A program made the translations under genes and the position numbers. 64,000 nt of DNA from Chitinophagaceae bacterium PMP191F (GTDB taxonomy: Bacteria > Bacteroidota > Bacteroidia > Chitinophagales > Chitinophagaceae): NCBI GenBank assembly GCA_001302245.1, contig LGYU01000003.1, forward strand, positions 62,001 through 126,000. Reading direction: 5' to 3'. Positions 1 to 7,405 of this stretch are shown in pieces. The notes under the pieces are model-generated. The model saw only the letters and a list, made by a program, of their open reading frames with translations. It was not told where the DNA came from and made no database searches. Every line of letters starts with the position of its first letter. Position 1 is the first letter of the stretch.

Positions 1-1072
1 CTGCCACAAAAACGGAGTTGGCAACAGCAATGGTAGTAGTTCCGGTAGTAAGCACTGTTGGGTCATCATTTTTCCAATAGCAGGCCATTGCCAGTCCCGT
101 TGTGGCATTTTCCTGCGTACCTGCTGAATATATATCGCTGCCACTCAGGTAAGCACCATTAATATAACTATGCCTTATATTATCGTTCAGTGCATGCCCG
201 GTACCATTTATCCAGCGCACCGGTACACGTCGTCCATTCCATGTAGGGCACCAACCCATAATATACATATTGCCATCTTTTATAAAAATACTGTTGCCAA
301 TGGCTCCGGCACTATCATAGGCGGCCGGGCCGCCGTCATTACTGATCCCGCTCAGCTTATAAGTAGTTCCGTTTTTCCAGTACCGGCCATAGTCAAAACC
401 ATTTTTAAGTTCATGCCCGGTAACATATACATCGCTGCCACTCACAAAAATTGATTTTGCTTCAGATACATCTGTGCCAAGCGTTACGCCTGTTCCGTTC
501 TTCCAGTATTTTGCCAATGTTGTATTGCCGCTGTTTTCATATCCTGCTGCATATACATCATTGCCCGATATAAAGATAGAATAAACACCAGCTGCCATTG
601 TACCATCAGTAAGAGATACCGGTGTTCCGTTTTTCCAGTATTTGGCCACAGAAGTTAAACCATTGTTTTCATATCCTGCCACGTATACGGTGGGAACATA
701 ATTAACAATAATGGTCACAGAGGCTTCGCCTGTTGCAGCTTTGTTGTCGGTTGCTACTGCTTTTATGGTGTGACTGCCTGCTGTTAATACACCAGGCGCA
801 ATCGTAAACTCGAATGGTGGTGCGCTTTTAGGGCTTCCTGTTGCTACATTGTCTACGAAAAGCGCCACTTTGGAAATGCTACCATCTGCATCGGAGGCTG
901 TAACGGTTACAACAATATTATCGGTTGTATTAAAAGTGGCGTTATTTGCCGGTGTGGTAATGCTGCAGGTGGGCGCCTGGTTTGCAGCAGGTTCATCCTT
1001 TTTACAGCCTGTAAATAGCATACCAGGCAGATAAGATAACAGTACTACGTTAATGATAAATTTTATTTTCAT
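1..1072 (-). CDS. Repeat-containing surface lipoprotein, 3' end outside window
   Basis: Read on the minus strand from the ATG at 1072, the frame stays open to the window edge (about 357 codons), so the C-terminus is missing. The N-terminus is a lipoprotein signal with lipobox LFTGC followed by KKDE. Residues about 30-120 look like a bacterial Ig-like domain (SITTPANNATF, then AVATDNKAATGEASVTI). After that come at least five degenerate repeats of 40-60 residues with the pattern DVYxAGYExxG, AKYWKNG, SIFxSG, which suggests a beta-propeller-like surface domain. Lipoproteins of this design are common in Bacteroidota; the ligand is unknown. No operon partner is visible in the window. Confidence 0.85.
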   Translation of the reverse strand, partial: MKIKFIINVVLLSYLPGMLFTGCKKDEPAANQAPTCSITTPANNATFNTTDNIVVTVTASDADGSISKVALFVDNVATGSPKSAPPFEFTIAPGVLTAGSHTIKAVATDNKAATGEASVTIIVNYVPTVYVAGYENNGLTSVAKYWKNGTPVSLTDGTMAAGVYSIFISGNDVYAAGYENSGNTTLAKYWKNGTGVTLGTDVSEAKSIFVSGSDVYVTGHELKNGFDYGRYWKNGTTYKLSGISNDGGPAAYDSAGAIGNSIFIKDGNMYIMGWCPTWNGRRVPVRWINGTGHALNDNIRHSYINGAYLSGSDIYSAGTQENATTGLAMACYWKNDDPTVLTTGTTTIAVANSVFVA

Positions 1073-1108
1073 AATTTGTTGTATTGATAATTTTAATTCC
1101 TATTTGAT

Positions 1109-1261
1109 TCAGTCTACTGTTGTATCCTTTGCCCTTTCGCGAACACAGAAGCCGGCCAATAAATAAGCACCGGAAACAGTAGGATCGTTGTCTGAGAACC
1201 CTGGTTGCTGTATGCGTTCATCCTCGTATTTTTCTCTGCGAGGCGCATCAGTTAGTTTCAT
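1109..1261 (-). CDS. Putative 50-residue microprotein, divergent from kinase gene
   Basis: Short ORF starting MKLTDAPRREKYEDE and ending CVRERAKDTTVD, hydrophilic and charged, without signal peptide. I do not recognise the family. It is considered real mainly because both ends of it, and the DNA just upstream of its start, recur at 4230-4360 in front of the second, paralogous histidine kinase. There the reading frame is shortened and shifted. It is divergent from the kinase gene at 1407, with 145 bp between the two starts. A longer start at 1291 is possible, but the conserved piece begins at the Met at 1261. It could instead be a conserved non-coding regulatory segment. Confidence 0.35.
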   Translation of the reverse strand: MKLTDAPRREKYEDERIQQPGFSDNDPTVSGAYLLAGFCVRERAKDTTVD

Positions 1262-1406
1262 GATGTGGAATTGATGCCGTAAAACTAACAAGGCAGGCCA
1301 GGAAGAACAATCGTTAAAAAAGATGATTTTTAGCAGGATTCTGAAAAATCATTTAAAAAGACGATAGTCTGCCATATTTGAATTATATTAATTTGTGCCA
1401 GTAAAT

Positions 1407-3377
1407 ATGTTCAACAAAATTTTAATGAAAGGGCTACTACTGCTTTTACCGTTTGTATTTTTTTTCTGTCCGTGCATGGCACAGGAAACTACTGGTACTG
1501 ACAGTTTGCTGGCGTTGCTGCCGATGCAAAAAGAGGATACTATTAAGGTGCAACTGTATTTAGATATCGGCAATAATTACGAGTTAAACGATCCGCAAAC
1601 TGCGGCACAATACTATCGGCTTGCAGGAGAGTTAAGCAGGAAATTAAATTATAGCAGGGGAGTCATTAAATACATTAGTAATTATACAGGCTTATTGAAT
1701 CAAAAAGCCCAATTCGACAGCTCGTTATTATTAAACAAACAAGCTATCGCATTAGCGCAAACCCTGAATGACAAACTTCTTTTGGCTAAGTGCTATGCCA
1801 ATACAGGAAACGTATATCAATATACCAGTGATTACGAAAATGCTTTACAGCATTATGAAACGGCCAAAAGATACTTTGAACAGATCGGTAATAAAAAGTT
1901 AATTGCCCGCATGTGTGATGTAATGCAGAATACATACAGAGAGTTAAACCAACCGGAAAAAGCAATGCAACTCGGAAGAGAGGCAGTCCAAATTTTACGC
2001 AATGAGGGAGACCCATTTTTATTAGGCCTGGCATTAGTCAACCTGGGCAATAACTTTAATAAGGCAAATTCAGATAGTGCCTTAAAATATTATACTGAAG
2101 CATTGGCCATTTTCAAAGATCAGAATTTTACCCGTGGCATAATGACCTGCTTTCTTGATATTGGCAATATTTATCTGCATCGCTACAATGCCGATAGTAT
2201 GAAGCCCTGTTATGAAAAAGCGCTGCAACTGGCCCGGCAACTACAGGAGCCGGAAAGTGAATGCATTGCTTACAGAGGTATGTCACATTACTTTTTATAT
2301 ACAATGAATTTCGCCGAGGCAAAAAAGTATATCACCAATGCATTGGCTATCAGCGACAGCCTTTCATTAAAATATGAACACACAAAGAATCTAAAATCTT
2401 TATCGGCCATTTTGTATGCTTTACAAGACATAAAAGGCGCAGAAAAAGCTTTAGACAGTTCAAGCATATCTGAAGAAGAGATCAACAATGAAGAAATACA
2501 ACAAAAGACACTAACGCTATCTAAAAAATTTGAAACAGAAAAAAAAGATGCCCTGATCCAACTGCAACAATCGCAACTCCAACAAAAATCAACACTCAAT
2601 TATTTTTTGGCTTCCGGGGCAATAGGCTTACTCGTTATTTCTTTACTGGGATACCGTAATTACAAAAACCGTCAGAAGCTGCAACAGTCAAAGATTGAGG
2701 AACTGGAAACCGAAAAGCAGCTTGCCGCTACCGAAGCAGTGCTGAAAGGTGAAGAGCAGGAGCGAAGCAGGCTTGCCAAAGACCTGCATGATGGACTGGG
2801 TGGTATGCTCAGTGGCATCAAATATTCTTTAAGCAATATGAAACAGAATTTAATAATGACCCCCGATAATACCCAGGCATTTGACCGTAGCCTGGATATG
2901 CTGGATAGCTCCATAAAAGAAATGCGTCGTGTAGCACATAATATGATGCCTGAAGTATTGGTAAGATATGGTCTGGATGAGGCTTTAAAGGAATTTTGTT
3001 CAGAAATTGACCGTAGCGGTGTACTGCAGGTCAGCTATCTCTCTATTAAACTGGAAGATGCCCGGTTAGAACAAACAACCGCTCTTACCATTTACCGTAT
3101 TGTGCAGGAGTTGGTGAATAACGTAATAAAACATGCCGCTGCCAAAAGCGCATTGGTACAACTGCATTACTCAGAAACAGAAAATTTATTAACTATTACA
3201 GTAGAGGATGATGGCAAAGGATTAGATATTACTATCTTAGCCCGATCTGGCGGAATAGGATGGAGCAGCATTTACAACAGGGTAGATTTTTTAAAGGGAA
3301 AAGCAGATGTAAAATCTGCCCCGGACAATGGCACATCTGTACTGATCACCATACCCGTTGAAAACGAAAAACTATGA
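1407..3377 (+). CDS. TPR-sensor histidine kinase, NarL/HisKA_3 type (copy 1)
   Basis: A 656-residue sensor kinase. A hydrophobic N-terminus ending in CMAQ looks like a signal peptide, so the TPR region (about residues 30-360, with repeats such as LAKCYANTGNVYQ and LGLALVNLGNNF) should be periplasmic. A coiled coil leads to one membrane helix at about 395-419. The HisKA_3 box RLAKDLHDGLGGMLSGIK carries the phospho-acceptor His461; the ATPase domain has N-box ELVNNVIKHA (about 568-577), G1 DDGKGLD and GGIGWSSIYNRV. The ATG at 1407 is chosen over an upstream GTG at 1395 because it gives a cleaner signal peptide. The response regulator starts 19 bp after the stop. The C-terminal half is very similar to the kinase at 4414, whereas the TPR halves diverge. 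Confidence 0.92.
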   Translation: MFNKILMKGLLLLLPFVFFFCPCMAQETTGTDSLLALLPMQKEDTIKVQLYLDIGNNYELNDPQTAAQYYRLAGELSRKLNYSRGVIKYISNYTGLLNQKAQFDSSLLLNKQAIALAQTLNDKLLLAKCYANTGNVYQYTSDYENALQHYETAKRYFEQIGNKKLIARMCDVMQNTYRELNQPEKAMQLGREAVQILRNEGDPFLLGLALVNLGNNFNKANSDSALKYYTEALAIFKDQNFTRGIMTCFLDIGNIYLHRYNADSMKPCYEKALQLARQLQEPESECIAYRGMSHYFLYTMNFAEAKKYITNALAISDSLSLKYEHTKNLKSLSAILYALQDIKGAEKALDSSSISEEEINNEEIQQKTLTLSKKFETEKKDALIQLQQSQLQQKSTLNYFLASGAIGLLVISLLGYRNYKNRQKLQQSKIEELETEKQLAATEAVLKGEEQERSRLAKDLHDGLGGMLSGIKYSLSNMKQNLIMTPDNTQAFDRSLDMLDSSIKEMRRVAHNMMPEVLVRYGLDEALKEFCSEIDRSGVLQVSYLSIKLEDARLEQTTALTIYRIVQELVNNVIKHAAAKSALVQLHYSETENLLTITVEDDGKGLDITILARSGGIGWSSIYNRVDFLKGKADVKSAPDNGTSVLITIPVENEKL

Positions 3378-3396
3378 ACCTGCAACGCATTCATCA

Positions 3397-4011
3397 ATGA
3401 AAATAAGCCTTTTTATTGTAGATGATCATTATATAGTGATAGAAGGCATCCGCGCTTTGCTACTGAACGAAAAAAACATTGAATGGATGGGACATGCTAC
3501 TAACTCCGCGTCCTGCCTCAGTTTTCTGAAACTACAACAGCCTGAAATAATATTGATGGACATAAACTTACCCGATAAAAGCGGTACGGAATTATGTAAG
3601 GAAGTAAAACAATTATACCCGGCCATAAAAATAATAGGTCTCAGCACTTTCAACCAGCAAGCCGTTGTTAATAATATGATTGAAAACGGGGCATCAGGCT
3701 ATGTATTAAAAAATGCTACCAAAGAAGAACTGCTGCTGGCCCTGGCCATTGTGCAAGGCGGCGAAGTATATTTAAGCGAAGAAGTAGCCACCGCTTTACA
3801 GAAACCTGTTACTAAAAAACCGCCCATTACCCGGCGAGAAAAAGAAGTGCTGCAACTCATTGCCCAGGGTTATACAAACAGCCAGATAGCCGAACAGCTT
3901 TATATCAGCATACCTACAGTAAACACACACCGCAAAAGCCTGCTGGAAAAATTCGAAGCAAAAAACACCGCTATTCTGATCAGTATAGTGATCAGGCTGG
4001 GAATTATATAA
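3397..4011 (+). CDS. LuxR/NarL-family response regulator
   Basis: A 204-residue regulator: receiver domain with acidic pair D9/D10, phospho-acceptor D55 (ILMDINLPD) and Lys in GYVLKNA, then a LuxR-type helix-turn-helix (ITRREKEVLQLIAQGYTNSQ onward, ending near THRKSLLEKF). It lies 19 bp downstream of the kinase stop, which makes it the direct partner of kinase copy 1. The second kinase at 4414 has no adjacent regulator, so this one may serve both (inference). The start is the ATG at 3397; upstream in-frame TTG gives a tail without similarity to receiver domains. Confidence 0.92.
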   Translation: MKISLFIVDDHYIVIEGIRALLLNEKNIEWMGHATNSASCLSFLKLQQPEIILMDINLPDKSGTELCKEVKQLYPAIKIIGLSTFNQQAVVNNMIENGASGYVLKNATKEELLLALAIVQGGEVYLSEEVATALQKPVTKKPPITRREKEVLQLIAQGYTNSQIAEQLYISIPTVNTHRKSLLEKFEAKNTAILISIVIRLGII

Positions 4012-4176
4012 CCACTGATCAGCCAATAGCAGCACCTATTCATTACACCAGGTTCGTGAAATTAAAATCTTCTAACCCTTTATACAGCCATTACCCAATC
4101 ATAATGCCCTTCCCACGCAACCTGCCCCGCCAGTACCTTTCAACTGAACAATATCCTTTCCATACTGCTGCAGAAC

Positions 4177-4193
4177 CATGCAATAATTGCATG
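4177..4193. promoter_or_regulatory. Perfect 17-bp palindrome, possible operator
   Basis: CATGCAATAATTGCATG is a perfect 8-1-8 palindrome in the 402-bp gap between the response regulator and the second kinase, about 220 bp upstream of the latter. It is too short and has no T-run to be a convincing terminator. A dimeric regulator could bind it; which one cannot be told. Confidence 0.3.
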
Positions 4194-4229
4194 ACCACTC
4201 CCTGAACTCCATCACCAGTGTACTTTCCT

Positions 4230-4328
4230 ACCTTATTCGGTCTGCTGTTGTATCTTTTATCCTTCCGATGACACAGAAACCATAATCGTAATCCCTATAC
4301 AGAAAACGGTAAAAATCATTAGTTTCAT
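4230..4328 (-). pseudogene. Decayed second copy of the 1109-1261 microprotein region
   Basis: The segment shares both ends with 1109-1261. About 34 of 44 positions match around CTGTTGTATC at the 3' end, and the sequence around TTAGTTTCATGATG at the start matches closely. The middle is about 64 bp shorter, so the frame from the shared ATG (4328) stops after 23 codons, while the conserved C-terminal words GFCV and KDTTAD sit in another frame. It is best read as a decayed duplicate, or as a duplicated non-coding control region. The rest of the 4012-4413 gap holds the palindrome at 4177 and nothing else I can support. Confidence 0.35.
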
Positions 4329-4413
4329 GATGCGAAACAGATGTCGTAAAATGAACCAGGCAGAACAGCTTCTCTGCATGATTTGCGACAATTAAAAACA
4401 AGGGTTTTGAACA

Positions 4414-6360
4414 ATGATAAAACGTATAGTTATACAGTTCTTTTGCCATATGTGTATTTGCTTTTTTACAAATGCACAGCAATCAATGAGCAAAGACAGC
4501 CTGCTTCGGCAACTGAAACTGGCAAAAGAAGATTCATTCAAAGTGAAAGTATACTACAATCTTTCCATCCAATACTATAAAGACGATCTGAAAGAAGCCG
4601 AAAGATATTGCTCACTGGGGCTGGCATTAAGCCATAAAATCAAGTACAACCAGGGGGTATTGAGTTATTATACTCATTATTCCAATATTTTAAATGTGCG
4701 GGGCAATTTCGATGCGATGTTGGCAACAGGTATGGAGGCTGTTGACTATGCAAAGAAGTACGGCGACTCTGCAGATATCGGCCGCACCATGCTGAATGTG
4801 GGCATTGCCTACCTGCAATTGCGGGATTATGAAAATGCGGTAAACTATATAGAACCAGCAAAAGGCATACTGATCAGGAATGGTGTTCATCAATATGAAG
4901 CAGAAACTTTTAACCTGCTGCAAATGCTTTATAATTCTATGCATCAGTACAGGAAGGCTGCCAACAACGGACTGGAAGCAATAGCCGTTGCTGAAAGTTC
5001 TGCCAACAAAGATCTGATGCAGCAGGCTTATAATAATCTTGGATTGAACTATGTGAGCCTGCACGTTTATGATTCCGGTATGTTCTACCTGCGCAAAGCA
5101 GGTGTACTTGCAGATGAAAGGGGAGATCGGGTAATACAGATCACCACAAATCTGAATTACGCTTTGATATCACTGCAACTCCGGCAGTATGACAGCATCA
5201 AACAGTACGTAGATAAAGCGCTCAGCTATTCCAGGATGTACAATGCACACGAATATGAGGGACTGGCGCAATATGGCGAGGCTTACTATTACCTCCAGAA
5301 AAAGCAATACGCCGATTCAAAGCTATATGCCGATTCTGCCATGGCATTGGCAAAAAAATACAATATGCGTAGTTTAAAGCAAAAGCTTTATGCCCTGCTA
5401 TCAAGCCTGAACTATGCCATGCAGAACAGTAACGAAGGCCATGGTTATTTTTATGAGTACGAACTGCTGAATGACAGTATATTGAATGAATCTATCACAA
5501 ACAGTACGATCTATATCGAAAAAAAGTTTGATACCGAAAGAAAAGAAACGCAGATCCAATTGCAGCACACACAACTTCGCCAGCAATCTGTACTTAATTA
5601 TTTTCTGATGGCAGGTGCAGGTGCCCTGCTGATCATCTCCTTGCTGACCTACAGAAACTACAAGAACCGCCAGAAGTTGCAACAGACCAGGATTGACGAA
5701 CTGGAAAAAGAAAAGCAGCTCACAGCTATTGAAGCCGTGCTGAAAGGCGAGGAACAGGAACGTACCCGGCTTGCCAAAGACCTGCACGACGGACTGGGTG
5801 GTATGCTAAGTGGTATCAAGCATTCTTTGAGCAGTATGAAAGGCTACATGCCGATGACACCGGATCATGCGCAGGCATTTGAGCGTAATATAGAAATGCT
5901 GAACAGCTCCATTAAAGAAATGCGAAGGGTAGCACACAATATGATGCCGGAAATATTAGTCAGATACGGACTTGACATCGCCTTAAAAGAGTTTTGCAAC
6001 GAGCTTAATAGTAGTGGCGTCATCAATGCCAATTATCAGTCTATAGGAATGGATAAAGTGCCCATTGAACAAACGGTTGCTGTTACCATTTATCGTATTG
6101 TGCAGGAACTGGTAAACAATACTATCAAACACGCCACTGCTTCAGCTGTTTTAGTTCAATTGAACATGCTGGCCCAGGAACAATTACTAACTATTACCGT
6201 AGAAGACAACGGCAAAGGATTTGATACTGCATTGTTGAAACAGTCGTCTGGAATGGGCTGGAGCAATATTCAAAACCGGGTGGACTTTTTAAAAGGAAAA
6301 CTGGATGTGAATTCAGCGCCGGGCAAAGGAACCTCTGTACTGATTGAAATTAATATTTAG
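4414..6360 (+). CDS. TPR-sensor histidine kinase, NarL/HisKA_3 type (copy 2)
   Basis: A 648-residue paralogue of the kinase at 1407: cleavable signal-like N-terminus ending TNAQQ, TPR region (about 30-350), coiled coil, a membrane helix at about 392-415 (NYFLMAGAGALLIISLLTYR), HisKA_3 box RLAKDLHDGLGGMLSGIK with His458, N-box ELVNNTIKHA, G1 EDNGKGFD. The membrane-to-C-terminus half is close to copy 1, the sensor half is not, so it is a duplication followed by divergence in the sensed signal. No response regulator follows; the next gene is a CPBP protease. It probably works through the regulator at 3397 or a distant one. Confidence 0.92.
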   Translation: MIKRIVIQFFCHMCICFFTNAQQSMSKDSLLRQLKLAKEDSFKVKVYYNLSIQYYKDDLKEAERYCSLGLALSHKIKYNQGVLSYYTHYSNILNVRGNFDAMLATGMEAVDYAKKYGDSADIGRTMLNVGIAYLQLRDYENAVNYIEPAKGILIRNGVHQYEAETFNLLQMLYNSMHQYRKAANNGLEAIAVAESSANKDLMQQAYNNLGLNYVSLHVYDSGMFYLRKAGVLADERGDRVIQITTNLNYALISLQLRQYDSIKQYVDKALSYSRMYNAHEYEGLAQYGEAYYYLQKKQYADSKLYADSAMALAKKYNMRSLKQKLYALLSSLNYAMQNSNEGHGYFYEYELLNDSILNESITNSTIYIEKKFDTERKETQIQLQHTQLRQQSVLNYFLMAGAGALLIISLLTYRNYKNRQKLQQTRIDELEKEKQLTAIEAVLKGEEQERTRLAKDLHDGLGGMLSGIKHSLSSMKGYMPMTPDHAQAFERNIEMLNSSIKEMRRVAHNMMPEILVRYGLDIALKEFCNELNSSGVINANYQSIGMDKVPIEQTVAVTIYRIVQELVNNTIKHATASAVLVQLNMLAQEQLLTITVEDNGKGFDTALLKQSSGMGWSNIQNRVDFLKGKLDVNSAPGKGTSVLIEINI

Positions 6361-6437
6361 CTTCATTGAATCATTAAAAACAATACAGGGGTGAAGGCAA
6401 GTATGTTTATAATGCATAACCATTATTGCAAAACGAA

Positions 6438-7364
6438 ATGGACAGCTTAAAAGGGCAGGAAATTTTTACTTACAACAACAATATGCCACAGCCATTAAGT
6501 TCCACTTATTTTGTAAAACAGCCGCAATTCAGATTCAGGCTTAGTTCAGTGTTTATATTTATTGCGGCAGCATTGGTTGCCTGGGTATCAGCTTTTTCAG
6601 GCCAGACAGCTTTTCCTTCTCAAAACCTGGTGCCCTATATCTTCCGTACAGCAATAATACTCATCATTGACCTGGCTTTAATATACGTTAGCTTTCGTTT
6701 GTTAAAACAAAATAACCTGTCAAAAGAAGCACTGGGACTGAATGTTTCAAAGAAAGCCATCGCTGATATACTCCGGGGAGCACTTATTGGTATTCTATCC
6801 ATAGCAACAATAGCAGCAGTACTTTTTTTGTACGTGCCATATCATTTCGTTACCGGTCCTTTAAGCTGTTCACAGGCATTCCAGGAAATCAGCTCGTATG
6901 TATTGATTAACTCGCTGGAAGAATTAATGTTCAGGGGCTTTCTGTTTATAATATGCTGTCAGTTGGCAGGATGGCGTTTAAGCGTTTTGATCATGGCGCT
7001 GCCTTTCGGCCTGTTCCATCTGCAGGGAACCGGCTTTAACATGAACGGATTGAAAATGTTTGCAACAACAGCCTGTTACTCTTTTGTATTTAGTTTGTCG
7101 TATGTGCTTTTTCGTTCCATGTGGGCTTCAATAAGCGTACATGTAGTGTCAAACTTTCTTTTGCATACCGTTACAGGTCTGGATGGTGCAAACAGAGCCT
7201 TGTTGATGCCTGTCTTTGAAAAAGACTGGCCAAAAGGTTATGATACAGGCCTTACTGTATTCATATTCAGTACTGTGATAATATCCGGCTTACTATTCCT
7301 GTTGATTATACTATCTGGCAAAAAGCTTAGGTCAACTGGCCGACCAGGTTTGCCCAACTTATGA
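6438..7364 (+). CDS. CPBP-family intramembrane metalloprotease (Abi/CAAX-like)
   Basis: A 308-residue polytopic membrane protein with the three CPBP motifs: EELMFRG (EExxxR), FGLFH (FxxxH) and HVVSN (HxxxN). These form the putative metal site of type II CAAX prenyl endopeptidase relatives. Bacterial members are implicated in peptide modification and self-immunity, but the substrate here is unknown. The ATG at 6438 is preferred over an upstream TTG at 6426; a later Met at 6483 is also possible. It lies 77 bp after kinase copy 2 on the same strand and may be co-transcribed. Confidence 0.88.
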   Translation: MDSLKGQEIFTYNNNMPQPLSSTYFVKQPQFRFRLSSVFIFIAAALVAWVSAFSGQTAFPSQNLVPYIFRTAIILIIDLALIYVSFRLLKQNNLSKEALGLNVSKKAIADILRGALIGILSIATIAAVLFLYVPYHFVTGPLSCSQAFQEISSYVLINSLEELMFRGFLFIICCQLAGWRLSVLIMALPFGLFHLQGTGFNMNGLKMFATTACYSFVFSLSYVLFRSMWASISVHVVSNFLLHTVTGLDGANRALLMPVFEKDWPKGYDTGLTVFIFSTVIISGLLFLLIILSGKKLRSTGRPGLPNL

Positions 7365-7405
7365 TGACAGGGGAGATAAACAATATTTTATGCAGGTATA
7401 TCAAA

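Noticed and set aside
170-454. 94-residue ORF on the plus strand and a second one at 849-1034
   Set aside because: Both lie opposite to the lipoprotein frame (1-1072, minus), which has signal peptide, Ig-like domain and clear repeats; they are antisense shadows.
4257-4328. 23-codon ORF MKLMIFTVFCIGITIMVSV in the second microprotein region
   Set aside because: The frame matches the intact copy only at the first three codons; conserved C-terminal words are in another frame. Treated as decay.
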